Below, in pieces: positions 45,966-55,212 of a DNA stretch of 64,000 nt (position 1 is its first letter; the number at the start of each line of letters is the position of its first letter). Under the pieces are notes generated by a model. It worked only from the letters and a program-made list of their open reading frames with translations, ran no database searches and had not been told where the DNA came from. The translations under genes were made by a program, and so were the position numbers. The stretch covers positions 182,322-246,321 of the forward strand of contig NZ_LAQL01000005.1 in assembly GCF_001026905.1 (NCBI RefSeq), in the 5' to 3' direction. The DNA comes from Kiloniella spongiae. GTDB lineage: Bacteria; Pseudomonadota; Alphaproteobacteria; Kiloniellales; Kiloniellaceae.

Positions 45966-46643
45966 CTAAGCTGCCTTTTCGCTTTCGCCATTTTCACGGG
46001 GATCACGCAACCAGGATAACAGTTCATCTGTTTCCATCATGTATACGCCCATACGCCCGAGTTCATGAAGGCCCTGTTCAGACGCATTGCACAATGCGTC
46101 TGGCACAACAATGACCCGGAAGTCACGTGCACTTGCTTCATAAATCGTTGCCCGTGTTGCCGTGGTGAAAGAGAACCCGCAAAGGACCAGTGTGTTTACA
46201 CCACGGGATCTAAGTTCATCTTCCAAAGGTGTATCGTGAAACGCACCCCAGCGCGGGCGATAGAAAATTGATTCGTTCACACCAATTTCCTGAAACTTAC
46301 CATCAAAAAGAAGATCCGGATTAATACGAACTTCTTTACCTTCGGGTTGGATTTCATCAACCAGCTCCGCGCCAAGGCTACCTGGCATAAAGATACGCAA
46401 ACCCTCTTCCACAGCCGTCCGTCGACACAGATCAACATTTGACCCATCGGTTTTATAAAGACGGATTGAATGATAAACTGGGGCTAAACGATCACGAAAC
46501 CCCTGAACCAACTTTTCCATTGCTGGAATGGCACGGGAAAGGCCGGATGCTCGAATAGGGGAACTTGGGAGGATATAATCTCGCTGCGCAGATAGAGAAA
46601 TGAGTGCCACATGATCTTTTTGCGGACGAATATAATCTGGCAT
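45966..46643 (-). CDS. Isochorismatase-fold protein lacking the catalytic triad
   Basis: About 225 residues from ATG 46643; a longer open frame to 46745 has no family support. The isochorismatase/cysteine-hydrolase fold is clear (ALISLSAQRDY; YRPRWGAFHDTPLEDELRSR; TLVLCGFSFTTATRAT; GLHELGRMGVYMMETDE). However, the three canonical catalytic positions are changed: Asp to S18, Lys to R129 and nucleophile Cys to A162. C155 sits at the structural Cys position before the Gly, not at the nucleophile site. It is therefore probably not a classical amidase; a binding or structural role is inferred. It is 54 bp or more downstream of rarA. Confidence 0.78.
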   Translation of the reverse strand: MPDYIRPQKDHVALISLSAQRDYILPSSPIRASGLSRAIPAMEKLVQGFRDRLAPVYHSIRLYKTDGSNVDLCRRTAVEEGLRIFMPGSLGAELVDEIQPEGKEVRINPDLLFDGKFQEIGVNESIFYRPRWGAFHDTPLEDELRSRGVNTLVLCGFSFTTATRATIYEASARDFRVIVVPDALCNASEQGLHELGRMGVYMMETDELLSWLRDPRENGESEKAA

Positions 46644-46796
46644 TGCTGGCTTTACCCTCTTGGAACGCTGTCTGTGTTTTTGAACACAAGAACTAGTTTT
46701 AGGATTTCTGCCTACAAATAACACCAAAATGTCGCACCTTTGCAATCATCAGATATACATGGCAGGCACGCAGTTTTTGCATTCCTTGGTTAATTC

Positions 46797-48089
46797 TCAG
46801 GTTTTCTGCCGCTCTTGGCGTAACTTATCCCAATAAAGAAGACGCTTTTTAACTTCTCGTTCAAAGCCTCTTTCCACAGGTTGGTAGAAATTATGTCGAA
46901 GCATATTATCCGGAAAGTAGTTTTGACCGGAAAAACCATCCTGTGCATCATGGTCATAGGCGTAATCTTTTCCGTAACCCAGATCTTTCATCATTTTAGT
47001 CGGCGCATTCAAAATATGCATCGGCGGAGAAAGAGATCCTGTTTCTTTTGCGGATCGTACGCTACTTTTATAAGCGGCATAAGCCGCATTTGATTTAGGT
47101 GCTGTGCCGAGGTATATAACAGCTTGGGCCAGAGCTAATTCGCCCTCGGGTGACCCCAAGCGTTCAAAGGATTGCCATGCATGCAGAGCCTGCGACATTG
47201 CATTGGGATCTGCCAGACCGATATCTTCGACAGCAAATCTCAAAAGTCTTCTTGCAATATAATTGGGATCTTCACCGCCGGCTAGCATTCGGGCAAGCCA
47301 ATAAAGAGCTGCATCACAGTCAGACCCACGAAGAGATTTGTGCAGCGCGGATATTAAATTATAGTGCCCTTCCTGTCCTTTGTCGTAGATCGGGGCACGT
47401 TTTTGAATAACCGTTGCCAGATCAGCCGTATCCAGAGCCTCACCCGGCGGTAAAGTAAAGAGCTCTTCAGCCATATTCAGAAGATACCGTCCGTCACCAT
47501 CAGCCATAGCAATTACCGACTGACGGGCTTCATCTGAAAGAGGCAACTCAAACCCCATTTCCTGTTCAGCTCTCACCAACAGATCATCCATCCCCTTTTC
47601 ATCAATGCGCTTAAGCACCATAACCTGCGAGCGAGACAAAAGCGCTGCATTCAATTCAAAAGAAGGGTTTTCTGTCGTCGCCCCAACCAGAACAATTGTG
47701 CCGTCTTCCATATAGGGGAGAAAGCTGTCCTGCTGTGCCCTGTTAAAGCGATGGATCTCGTCAATAAAAAGAAGAGTCCCCTGCCCCATCGCCTTTCTTT
47801 CGCGCGCCTTCTCAAAGATTTTGCGAAGATCCGCGACGCCCGAAAAAATAGCTGATAACGGTTCAAAATGAAGATCAGTAACATCAGCCAACAAACGGGC
47901 AATTGTGGTTTTCCCGCACCCCGGTGTTCCCCACAAAATCATAGATGCCAGACGCTGTGCCCGAACCATACGTCCAATCGGGCCATTCTCACCGACAAGA
48001 TGATCTTGCCCGACGACTTGATCCAGTGTTTGTGGACGCAAGCGATCCGCCAATGGCCTTGACGTTGGATCTTCAAATAAACCAACCAC
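46797..48089 (-). CDS. rarA: Replication-associated recombination protein A (RarA/MgsA)
   Basis: A 430-residue AAA+ ATPase that acts at stalled replication forks. The N-terminal motif PLADRLRPQTLDQVVGQDHL, Walker A WGTPGCGKTT, Walker B TLLFIDEIHRF and the sensor VGATTENPSFELN are intact. The C-terminal tetramerisation/MgsA part has SDCDAALYWLARMLAGGEDP. Encoded downstream of the DegP-type protease on the same strand, 53 bp apart. Confidence 0.95.
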   Translation of the reverse strand: MVGLFEDPTSRPLADRLRPQTLDQVVGQDHLVGENGPIGRMVRAQRLASMILWGTPGCGKTTIARLLADVTDLHFEPLSAIFSGVADLRKIFEKARERKAMGQGTLLFIDEIHRFNRAQQDSFLPYMEDGTIVLVGATTENPSFELNAALLSRSQVMVLKRIDEKGMDDLLVRAEQEMGFELPLSDEARQSVIAMADGDGRYLLNMAEELFTLPPGEALDTADLATVIQKRAPIYDKGQEGHYNLISALHKSLRGSDCDAALYWLARMLAGGEDPNYIARRLLRFAVEDIGLADPNAMSQALHAWQSFERLGSPEGELALAQAVIYLGTAPKSNAAYAAYKSSVRSAKETGSLSPPMHILNAPTKMMKDLGYGKDYAYDHDAQDGFSGQNYFPDNMLRHNFYQPVERGFEREVKKRLLYWDKLRQERQKT

Positions 48090-48142
48090 TTAATATATTC
48101 CTTGTGGCACTATATTCATTCCTAAAAAGCTTGGAATAAATA

Positions 48143-49579
48143 TTAACGTTTTAATTTAAGCGTTCTCTTGTGCCCTTCACGACTAATAACCAACGTCCAG
48201 CTTTTCGTTTTTTTATCTAAAGCCTTTTTAACGTCGGCAACTCTATCGATCTGGACCCCATTTACATTTAGCAAAATATCTTGCGGTTGAAGACTTATTC
48301 TGTGTGCGGGACTTCGCCGGGCCACACTTTTCACAATCACGCCTTCCCACAAGCTCCCCAAATGTAACTCTTCTGCTACGGCAGGTGAGAGATTGGTAAT
48401 AACAGAACCTGCCAAGGGGTTAGAACCTAGAATTTCCTGTTCATTTCTTTTGGGCGTCTCAGGGGCAGGACTTGCCAAATAAGTTACCGTTTTAGCTTTA
48501 CGACCTCGCCATAGTTCTAATTCAGCCTTTTCACCAACAGGGATTGTTGCAATTCGAAACCGTAAGGATTCAACGTTAATCACCTCTTTCCCGGCAACGG
48601 ACAAGATGACGTCGCCACCACGTATACCCGCCTTATCGGCAGGTCCACCCGGATAGACGTTACTCACAACAACGCCACCAGGACGGTTTAGACCAAAGCC
48701 TAGGGCTAAATCAGCATTCAGATCCTGCCCCGTAATACCAGGCCACGCACGAACCAACTCTGTCCCTTGTTCAGCAGAACGTATTACAGTACGAACCATA
48801 TTCGCTGGAATGGCAAAACCGATACCAATAGACCCGCCATTTCTCGAAGATGAGAAAATCGCCGTGTTAATCCCCAAAAGCTTGCCATCCAATGTGACTA
48901 ACGCTCCACCAGAGTTTCCAGGGTTAATGGCCGCATCCGTCTGAATAAAGAACTGGAAATCCGCAACACCGACCTGGGTTCGCGCCAAGGCAGAAACAAT
49001 TCCGCTGGTGACGGTCTGCCCAACACCAAAAGGGTTACCAATCGCAAGGACAAGGTCGCCTACATCAATTGTATCAGAATCCATCAACTCAAGAGTTGGT
49101 AGTTTTTCACCCTGGGTATCGATTTTCAAAATCGCCAGATCCGTATCTTTATCGCTCAAGACCAGTTCAGCGGAAAATTCGCGCCGGTCCGCCAGAACAA
49201 CCTGAATTTCAGTCGCAGAGTCGATGACATGGTGATTTGTAACAATCAATCCGTTTTCACGAACGATTACACCGGACCCCAAGGACTTCCCCATCCGTTT
49301 TCTTTCACGGCCTGGCAAGTTATTTCCAAAAAATTTACGAAAAAAAGGATCATTGAACAGCGATGGCACTGCACGTTCTTTGACCAAAGTTTTCGTGAAG
49401 ATATTAACCACAGCCGGGGATGTCTGTTTCACAACAGGTGAGAAGCTTAGATTGATCTGCGCTTGACTTGTCGGGACTGTTTGAGCGGAAACAGAAGAGA
49501 CAAACAAGTTACTCTGAACCAAAAATAGCGCCACGATTGACAAGAAAATTGGCAATAGCTTTGTGTGCAGAAAACGCAT
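48143..49579 (-). CDS. degQ: DegP/DegQ-family periplasmic serine protease
   Basis: A 478-residue trypsin-like protease. Signal peptide to about residue 33 (VSSVSAQT). Catalytic triad His117 (TNHHVID), Asp147 (DKDTDLAI) and Ser223 (NPGNSGGAL). Two PDZ domains follow (GGVVSNVYPGGPADKAGIRG; SPAHRISLQPQDILLNVNGV). ATG at 49579 has AGAAGGAA 10 nt upstream; the open frame to 49696 would add 39 basic residues before the signal peptide and is unlikely. It lies immediately after the alpha-operon terminator. DegQ versus DegP cannot be decided, but the Q-loop is short. Confidence 0.92.
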   Translation of the reverse strand: MRFLHTKLLPIFLSIVALFLVQSNLFVSSVSAQTVPTSQAQINLSFSPVVKQTSPAVVNIFTKTLVKERAVPSLFNDPFFRKFFGNNLPGRERKRMGKSLGSGVIVRENGLIVTNHHVIDSATEIQVVLADRREFSAELVLSDKDTDLAILKIDTQGEKLPTLELMDSDTIDVGDLVLAIGNPFGVGQTVTSGIVSALARTQVGVADFQFFIQTDAAINPGNSGGALVTLDGKLLGINTAIFSSSRNGGSIGIGFAIPANMVRTVIRSAEQGTELVRAWPGITGQDLNADLALGFGLNRPGGVVVSNVYPGGPADKAGIRGGDVILSVAGKEVINVESLRFRIATIPVGEKAELELWRGRKAKTVTYLASPAPETPKRNEQEILGSNPLAGSVITNLSPAVAEELHLGSLWEGVIVKSVARRSPAHRISLQPQDILLNVNGVQIDRVADVKKALDKKTKSWTLVISREGHKRTLKLKR

Positions 49580-49702
49580 AGGTATTTGGTTCCTTCTGAA
49601 ATAAACGGTTCGCAGTTTGTTCACCTTGAGATTTAACACAGTTATGGCCCTGCCAAAATATCTCTTTATCAAAATCTTTGCGTTCATGCACACCACAAAA
49701 AC

Positions 49703-49729
49703 AAAAGGCAGTCCCGAGGACTGCCTTTT
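49703..49729 (-). terminator. Intrinsic terminator of the rpsM-rplQ operon
   Basis: Perfect 12-bp stem AAAAGGCAGTCC / GGACTGCCTTTT with a 3-nt loop. On the minus strand it is followed by GTTTTTG, 30 bp after the rplQ stop. Confidence 0.9.
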
Positions 49730-49759
49730 GATAGTACTTAAATGCGAAGAAAAAGAGAC

Positions 49760-50179
49760 TTACTCTTCGCCTTCATCCTCATCACCAACTACTGGGCCTG
49801 AATCCTGGCCTTTGGCATCGAGATCACGATCAACGAATTCGATGAAAGCCATTGGAGCCATATCACCATGACGGAAGCCAGCTTTAAGAACGCGAGTGTA
49901 ACCACCCTGACGATCTTTGTAACGCTCAGCAAGTACGTCAAAAAGTTTAGCAGTTAGTTTTGTATCACGAAGAACAGCTAAAGCCTGACGACGAGCGTGC
50001 AGGTCACCGCGCTTACCAAGTGTCACCAATTTCTCAACGATTGGACGAAGATCTTTGGCTTTTGGAAGCGTTGTTTTGATCTGTTCGTGTTTGATCAACG
50101 CGTGCGCCATGTTTGCAAACATGGCCTTACGGTGGCTGGAAGTACGATTTAGTTTACGACCACTCATTCCGTGACGCAT
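49760..50179 (-). CDS. rplQ: 50S ribosomal protein L17
   Basis: A 139-residue large-subunit protein. [20 protein letters not shown] at the N-terminus is the family hallmark. ATG at 50179 has AGGAGA upstream; the 11 extra residues open to 50212 are not part of the family. It has an acidic tail (GDEDEGEE) longer than E. coli L17. Last gene of the alpha operon, directly before the terminator. Confidence 0.97.
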   Translation of the reverse strand: MRHGMSGRKLNRTSSHRKAMFANMAHALIKHEQIKTTLPKAKDLRPIVEKLVTLGKRGDLHARRQALAVLRDTKLTAKLFDVLAERYKDRQGGYTRVLKAGFRHGDMAPMAFIEFVDRDLDAKGQDSGPVVGDEDEGEE

Positions 50180-50308
50180 ATCTGTTCTCCTAATATCTAG
50201 TGTCTCGCGCACGAGACAGATTAAAATTCCCTACGCCGCCTGATTGATAAAATCAGATGAAATCGTCAGGGTTTGGGGATGAACTCCCCCTAGTAATTCT
50301 GAACCTTC

Positions 50309-51325
50309 TTAGAAAGGTTCGTCGAGACGCTTGGCCAACTCTTCGATGTTCTCTGGTGGCCATTCGGCAATTTCCATACCGAGGTGAAGGCCCATACCGG
50401 AAAGAACTTCTTTGATCTCGTTAAGAGATTTACGACCGAAGTTAGGTGTACGTAGCATCTCTGCTTCGGTTTTCTGAACCAGATCACCGATGTAAACGAT
50501 GTTATCGTTTTTGAGGCAGTTAGCTGAACGAACTGACAGTTCAAGTTCGTCAACCTTGCGAAGAAGATTACGGTTGAACGGTGGTTCGCTTGGACGATCA
50601 TCAACTTCTTCAACTTTTGGCTCATCGAAATTAACGAAGAGTGAAAGCTGATCCTGAAGAATACGTGACGCAACAGCGATCGCATCTTCTGGTGTGATAG
50701 AACCATCAGTTTCGATTTCAAGCGTCAGCTTGTCATAGTCAGTTACCTGACCAACACGTGTGTTGTCGACTTTATAAGACACTTTACGAACTGGTGAGAA
50801 GATTGAATCAACAGGTACAAGACCGATTGGCGCATCTTCAACACGGTTCTGAGAAGCAGCAACATAGCCTTTACCAGTATCAACGGTAAGTTCCATGTCC
50901 AAATGAGCACCATCATCCAGAGTACAGATCACAAGATCCGGGTTCATCACTTCGATGTCGCCAGTTGTCTCTATCTGACCCGCAGTAACAGAACCAGGGC
51001 CTTCTGCACGCAGACGCATGCGCTTGGGCTCTTCACCTTCCATACGCAGAGCGATGGTTTTGATGTTTAGAATAACGTCAGTAACGTCTTCGCGAACACC
51101 AGGAATAGATGAGAACTCGTGCAGTACACCATCAATATGGATAGATGTAACAGCAGCACCTTGCAAAGATGACAGAAGAACGCGACGTAGCGCGTTACCA
51201 AGTGTAAGACCGAAACCACGCTCTAGCGGCTCAGCAACAACTTTAGCAATACGGTTGCTATCAATGCCTGGCTCAACAACGAGACTTTCAGGCTTAATCA
51301 AAGCATTCCAGTTAGTCTGAATCAC
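50309..51325 (-). CDS. rpoA: DNA-directed RNA polymerase subunit alpha
   Basis: A 338-residue core polymerase subunit. The N-terminal assembly domain ([20 protein letters not shown]) is joined by a flexible linker to the C-terminal DNA/activator-binding domain ([37 protein letters not shown]). GTG start at 51325 with GAGG upstream. The 160-bp gap to rpsK contains two hairpins. Confidence 0.97.
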   Translation of the reverse strand: MIQTNWNALIKPESLVVEPGIDSNRIAKVVAEPLERGFGLTLGNALRRVLLSSLQGAAVTSIHIDGVLHEFSSIPGVREDVTDVILNIKTIALRMEGEEPKRMRLRAEGPGSVTAGQIETTGDIEVMNPDLVICTLDDGAHLDMELTVDTGKGYVAASQNRVEDAPIGLVPVDSIFSPVRKVSYKVDNTRVGQVTDYDKLTLEIETDGSITPEDAIAVASRILQDQLSLFVNFDEPKVEEVDDRPSEPPFNRNLLRKVDELELSVRSANCLKNDNIVYIGDLVQKTEAEMLRTPNFGRKSLNEIKEVLSGMGLHLGMEIAEWPPENIEELAKRLDEPF

Positions 51326-51407
51326 AGTAAAACCTCTTTTTGACGTGCAAGCTATCGATTACGAACGGGGACGTAACAATGGTTCTTGCAGTGTCATGTA
51401 TATGCCA

Positions 51408-51473
51408 AAAGCCGGAAACAAAATCCGGCTTTAGACGAGTTAGATATAGACAGGCTACCCGTTAAACAGCCTG
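51408..51473 (-). promoter_or_regulatory. Two stem-loops between rpsK and rpoA
   Basis: Stem AAAGCCGGA / TCCGGCTTT (51408-51432) and stem CAGGCT / AGCCTG (51451-51473) lie in the 160-bp gap. Neither has a proper T tract on the minus strand. They may be processing, attenuation or stability elements that tune rpoA relative to ribosomal proteins. Confidence 0.5.
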
Positions 51474-51485
51474 CCCTAAATCCAC

Positions 51486-51878
51486 TTATACGCGACGGCG
51501 TTTAGGTGGACGACATCCGTTGTGCGGAATTGGTGTTACATCACGGATACCAGTGATGGTGAAACCAACTGCCTGTAAAGCACGAAGAGCGGACTCACGT
51601 CCTGAACCCGGGCCCTTAACGTTAACTTCGAGAGTCTTCATTCCATGATCCTGAGCTTTTTTGCCTGCATCTTCTGCAGCAAGCTGAGCAGCATATGGAG
51701 TGGACTTACGAGAACCTTTAAACCCTAGACCACCAGCTGATGCCCAGGAAATAGCATTTCCCTGTACGTCAGTAATCGTGATGATTGTGTTGTTAAAAGT
51801 TGCACTGATGTGAGCGATACCAGAAGAAATATTCTTCCGCTCGCGACGCTTAACGCGCCCCTGCTGAGCTTTAGCCAT
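51486..51878 (-). CDS. rpsK: 30S ribosomal protein S11
   Basis: A 130-residue platform protein of the small subunit. [20 protein letters not shown] and the C-terminal [17 protein letters not shown] are diagnostic. Starts 14 bp after rpsM. In alphaproteobacteria rpsD is not between rpsK and rpoA, as seen here. Confidence 0.98.
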   Translation of the reverse strand: MAKAQQGRVKRRERKNISSGIAHISATFNNTIITITDVQGNAISWASAGGLGFKGSRKSTPYAAQLAAEDAGKKAQDHGMKTLEVNVKGPGSGRESALRALQAVGFTITGIRDVTPIPHNGCRPPKRRRV

Positions 51879-51892
51879 TTTCTACTGCCCTC

Positions 51893-52261
51893 TTATTTCT
51901 TCTTACCAGCGATAGCAACAGCAGGACCTTTACGCGTACGTGCGTTGGTCCGAGTACGCTGCCCGCGAACTGGAAGGCGTTTACGATGACGAAGGCCGCG
52001 CAGGCAACCTAGATCCATCAGACGTTTGATGTTCATAGCAACTTCACGGCGAAGGTCACCTTCAACAGTGCAGCTGTTATCGATTGTTTCACGAATGCGA
52101 AGTACTTCATCTTCTGTCAATTCGTTAACACGGCGTTCAGCCGGAATGCCAACTTCTTCACAGATTTTCTTAGAAATCGCAGGACCAATACCATGGATAT
52201 AGGTCAATGCGATAAGTACCCGCTTTTGCGTCGGGATGTTGACGCCAGCAATACGAGCCAC
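51893..52261 (-). CDS. rpsM: 30S ribosomal protein S13
   Basis: A 122-residue head protein of the small subunit contacting tRNA and L5. [20 protein letters not shown] and the basic C-terminal [20 protein letters not shown] are diagnostic. GTG start at 52261 with GAGGAG upstream. First gene of a transcription unit that has its own promoter and a structured leader. Confidence 0.98.
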   Translation of the reverse strand: MARIAGVNIPTQKRVLIALTYIHGIGPAISKKICEEVGIPAERRVNELTEDEVLRIRETIDNSCTVEGDLRREVAMNIKRLMDLGCLRGLRHRKRLPVRGQRTRTNARTRKGPAVAIAGKKK

Positions 52262-52479
52262 TACGCTCTCCTCACAAACACAGATCGGGTTCCAACTATT
52301 TGGAAACCCTGGTTAAATTAATCCGCGACATTCTCTAGAGGTGAAATGAGAGACGTCGTGTAGTTCTTGTTTCAGGTCGAAACCCGAAATTGTATTGGGT
52401 GGTAGATAAAGTCACCCGAAATACGATTTGTTCAAAATCAGCAAAAAAGCTTAGATTCCCAACAAAAATGCCCATTCGG
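52262..52479 (-). promoter_or_regulatory. Structured 5' leader of the rpsM-rpsK-rpoA-rplQ operon
   Basis: About 218 nt between the predicted start and rpsM. Three hairpins read directly: GTATT..GGGTG / CACCC..AATAC (52392-52424), a UUCG-tetraloop hairpin TTTCGGGT / ACCTGAAA (52370-52389), and GGGTT-bulge-CCAA / TTGGAACCC (52287-52309) near the ribosome site. A ribosomal-protein autoregulatory leader is inferred; it does not look like the gammaproteobacterial alpha-operon pseudoknot. Confidence 0.5.
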
Positions 52480-52485
52480 CGGCGG

Positions 52486-52513
52486 ATTATATGCCAATCC
52501 GTCCGCCTGTCAA
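52486..52513 (-). promoter_or_regulatory. Consensus sigma-70 promoter of the rpsM operon
   Basis: TTGACA (52513-52508) and TATAAT (52491-52486) with a 16-bp spacer, both hexamers perfect, 10 bp after the adk stop. This separates the alpha operon from the spc genes upstream. Confidence 0.85.
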
Positions 52514-52523
52514 TGGGTAAGTC

Positions 52524-53096
52524 TTACTTAAGGAAATTAGCGATCTGACTCGCCACTTCCTCAATTGATTGCATACCGTCCACTTTGTGCAGATTGCCTT
52601 TCTCTTCATAGTAAGGCAGCACAGGCGCTGTTTGCTCGTGATAAACCGCTAGACGCTTCTTAAGCGTTTCTGCATTGTCATCCGCACGACGCTCTGCTTC
52701 AGGTGTCTCGCTGGCACGTTGTTCAATACGGCTGAAAAGAATCTGCTCATCAACAACGATCTCAATCGTGCTGTCTAGCTTAAGACCTTTTTCTTGCAAC
52801 ATAGCGTCCAGGCCTTCGGCTTGGGCAACTGTCCGTGGAAAACCGTCTAGAATGAAACCGTTCTTACAATCGGCTTCATCAATACGGTCAGAAATAATAC
52901 CGATGATCAGATCATCAGCAACCAACTGACCAGCATCCATAACAGACTTGGCTTGTTTACCAAGCTCTGTGCCTGCAGCAACTGCTGCTCTTAACATGTC
53001 ACCTGTTGAAAGCTGCACGATGTTGTGCTGCTCTACCAGGATTGTTGCCTGTGTACCCTTACCCGCGCCCGGAGGGCCAAACAATACTATGTTCAT
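52524..53096 (-). CDS. adk: Adenylate kinase (short-lid form)
   Basis: A 190-residue enzyme interconverting AMP, ADP and ATP. P-loop GPPGAGKGTQA at residues 7-17, AMP-site LSTGDMLRAA and DGFPRTVAQAE are intact. The LID is short (RIEQRASETPEAERRADDN) without the four-Cys zinc site, as in alphaproteobacterial and eukaryotic cytosolic forms. Start overlaps the secY stop by 4 bp. Confidence 0.97.
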   Translation of the reverse strand: MNIVLFGPPGAGKGTQATILVEQHNIVQLSTGDMLRAAVAAGTELGKQAKSVMDAGQLVADDLIIGIISDRIDEADCKNGFILDGFPRTVAQAEGLDAMLQEKGLKLDSTIEIVVDEQILFSRIEQRASETPEAERRADDNAETLKKRLAVYHEQTAPVLPYYEEKGNLHKVDGMQSIEEVASQIANFLK

Positions 53097-54418
53097 CCAC
53101 GCCTACCCTTTAGTTTTGATTTTTTAATTAGGCCTTCATACTGATGAGCCACCAGGTGAGAATGGATCTGTCCGACCGTATCCATTGTTACGGAAACGAC
53201 AATCAGAAGACTTGTCCCGCCAAAATAGAATGGTACAGCATATTGAGAGATCAAAATCTCAGGTAGCAAACATACAGCTACAAGATATGCAGCCCCAGCG
53301 ATTGTTAGCCGATTGATGATATAGTCAAGATGTGCCGCTGTGTTTTTTCCGGGACGAATGCCTGGAACAAAACCGCCATTTTTCTTAAGATTGTCAGCTG
53401 TCTCTTCTGTATTAAAGACAATGGTCTTGTAGAAGAAGGCAAAGAAGGCGATCAGCGTACTGAAAAGAAGCATGTAACCAACTGTACCACGCCCTAGGTT
53501 CGCAGTAACCCAAGTCAGCCACTCGGAACTACCGGCAGAGAACTGAGCTGCTGTAATAGGCATTAGCAACAAAGAGGATGCAAAGATTGGCGGGATCACA
53601 CCTGACACGTTCAGCTTGATTGGCAGATGCGAAGAATCACCACCGAACATTTTATTGCCAACCTGACGTTTTGGATACTGGACAATCACTTTACGATGCG
53701 CACGTTCAAAGCAAACAATACCAGCAATAACAAGCGGAACCAGCAAGATGATCAAAGCAACAAAACCATTACTTTGGCTCAGCTGGAATGTTTGCGCAAG
53801 CGCAGAAGGCAAGCCGGCAACGATACCAGAGAAGATAATAAGTGAGATACCGTTACCGATACCGCGCTGCGTAATCTGCTCGCCCAACCACATCAGGAAG
53901 ATTGTACCACCTGTCAGCGTAATAACAGTTGTCAGCTCAAAGAAAACTCCCGGATTAATAACAGCGGCCCCAAAATCCTGAGCTCCTTGTAAACCACGGG
54001 CAATACCATAGGCCTGAACAGCGGCGAGTACCACTGTACCGTAACGTGTGTATTGATTGATTTTTTTACGACCGGCTTCACCTTCTTTTTTGAGGGCTTC
54101 AATCTGCGGAGAGATCGCGGTCATCAACTGCATAATAATCGATGCAGAAATATACGGCATGATGTTCAGTGCGAGAATTGTCATTCTCTCAAGAGCACCA
54201 CCGGAAAAGAGGTTAAACATTCCAAGCACGCCGCCCGCCTGCGCGTTAAAGGCTTGTTGGAATACAATAGGATCAATTCCGGGAAGAGGAATATAAGTTC
54301 CTAGACGATACACAATAAGCGCACCCAGGGTGAACCAGATACGCTTTTTCAAATCTGTGGCTTTAGAAAACGCACTAAGATTAATATTCGCGGCTAATTG
54401 CTCAGCAGCAGATGCCAT
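53093..54418 (-). CDS. secY: Preprotein translocase subunit SecY
   Basis: A 441-residue protein with 10 membrane helices forming the Sec channel. FTLGALIVYRLGTYIPLPGI-like helix 1, GNGISLIIFSGIVAGLPSAL, and the cytosolic loop with HRKVIVQYPKRQVG are diagnostic. It follows rplO after an intrinsic terminator-like hairpin, so its level may be set separately from the ribosomal genes. Confidence 0.97.
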   Translation of the reverse strand: MASAAEQLAANINLSAFSKATDLKKRIWFTLGALIVYRLGTYIPLPGIDPIVFQQAFNAQAGGVLGMFNLFSGGALERMTILALNIMPYISASIIMQLMTAISPQIEALKKEGEAGRKKINQYTRYGTVVLAAVQAYGIARGLQGAQDFGAAVINPGVFFELTTVITLTGGTIFLMWLGEQITQRGIGNGISLIIFSGIVAGLPSALAQTFQLSQSNGFVALIILLVPLVIAGIVCFERAHRKVIVQYPKRQVGNKMFGGDSSHLPIKLNVSGVIPPIFASSLLLMPITAAQFSAGSSEWLTWVTANLGRGTVGYMLLFSTLIAFFAFFYKTIVFNTEETADNLKKNGGFVPGIRPGKNTAAHLDYIINRLTIAGAAYLVAVCLLPEILISQYAVPFYFGGTSLLIVVSVTMDTVGQIHSHLVAHQYEGLIKKSKLKGRRG

Positions 54419-54459
54419 ATGCCTATTCCCGGTAATATAAAAATTGACTAAAAAATACT

Positions 54460-54501
54460 AAAGGCAGAAACCCCCATCAAAAGAAAGGGATTTCTGCCTT
54501 T
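54460..54501 (-). terminator. Terminator/attenuator-like hairpin between rplO and secY
   Basis: Perfect 11-bp stem AAAGGCAGAAA / TTTCTGCCTTT, with a CCC/GGG extension inside, and on the minus strand followed by AGTATTTTTT. It is a full intrinsic-terminator form inside the spc operon; read-through or an extra promoter must supply secY-adk. Confidence 0.75.
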
Positions 54502-54507
54502 ACAAAA

Positions 54508-54972
54508 TTACTTGCTCGCAGGAACGGTGACAGAGCCACCTGATTTCTCTACGGCTGCAATAGCAGCGGCGGAAGCGCCAGCAACAGTGATTTCCACTTT
54601 TGCTTTCAGTTCGCCGTTCGCCAACAGGCGAATGCCGTCACGAGCATTGGTAATAATACCAGAAGTAACAAGAACTTCTTGATCGATCGGCTTTTTAGCA
54701 TCGATTTTCTTAGCGTCAATCGCTGCCTGAAGACGACCAATGTTCAAAGGAACATAGTTCTTCCGGAAGATGTTGTTAAATCCACGTTTCGGCAGACGAC
54801 GATGCAACGGCATCTGACCGCCTTCGAAGCCTTTAATGCTTACGCCGGAACGAGACTTCTGACCCTTGTGTCCGCCACCGGCATTCTTGCCGTAGCCGGA
54901 ACCAGTACCACGACCGACGCGTTTGCGATCTTTCGTAGCACCTGGGTTATCGGAAAGCTGATTTAGCTTCAT
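54508..54972 (-). CDS. rplO: 50S ribosomal protein L15
   Basis: A 154-residue large-subunit assembly protein. The basic Gly-rich N-terminus [20 protein letters not shown] and [20 protein letters not shown] are diagnostic. It lies 46 bp after rpmD. Confidence 0.97.
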   Translation of the reverse strand: MKLNQLSDNPGATKDRKRVGRGTGSGYGKNAGGGHKGQKSRSGVSIKGFEGGQMPLHRRLPKRGFNNIFRKNYVPLNIGRLQAAIDAKKIDAKKPIDQEVLVTSGIITNARDGIRLLANGELKAKVEITVAGASAAAIAAVEKSGGSVTVPASK

Positions 54973-55018
54973 CGTAATGGTCCCAGTTTCTCCTTCTTGT
55001 CAAGATAGTGGGAGGCCC

Positions 55019-55207
55019 TTAGGCCTCCACCACCTTAACAAGATGGCTAACCTTGTTGATCATGCCACGTACGGAAGGTGTATCTTCCAATGTACGACGG
55101 CGGTTCATTTTATTGAGGCCCAGACCAACAAGTGTTGCGCGCTGATCTTTAGTCCGTCCGATTGGACTTCCTACCTGTACCACAGTAATTGTTTTTTTAG
55201 CTGCCAT
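55019..55207 (-). CDS. rpmD: 50S ribosomal protein L30
   Basis: A 62-residue protein with the compact L30 fold: [20 protein letters not shown] followed by [20 protein letters not shown]. Short like bacterial L30s and 5 bp after rpsE. Confidence 0.96.
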   Translation of the reverse strand: MAAKKTITVVQVGSPIGRTKDQRATLVGLGLNKMNRRRTLEDTPSVRGMINKVSHLVKVVEA

Positions 55208-55212
55208 GGTAT

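Noticed and set aside
46644..46745. N-terminal extension of the isochorismatase-fold protein
   Set aside because: The extra 34 residues are Cys/Arg-rich and unlike the family; ATG at 46643 directly precedes the conserved region.
49580..49696. N-terminal extension of the DegP/DegQ protease
   Set aside because: Would place 39 basic residues before a normal signal peptide and crosses the rplQ terminator; ATG 49579 has a good ribosome site.
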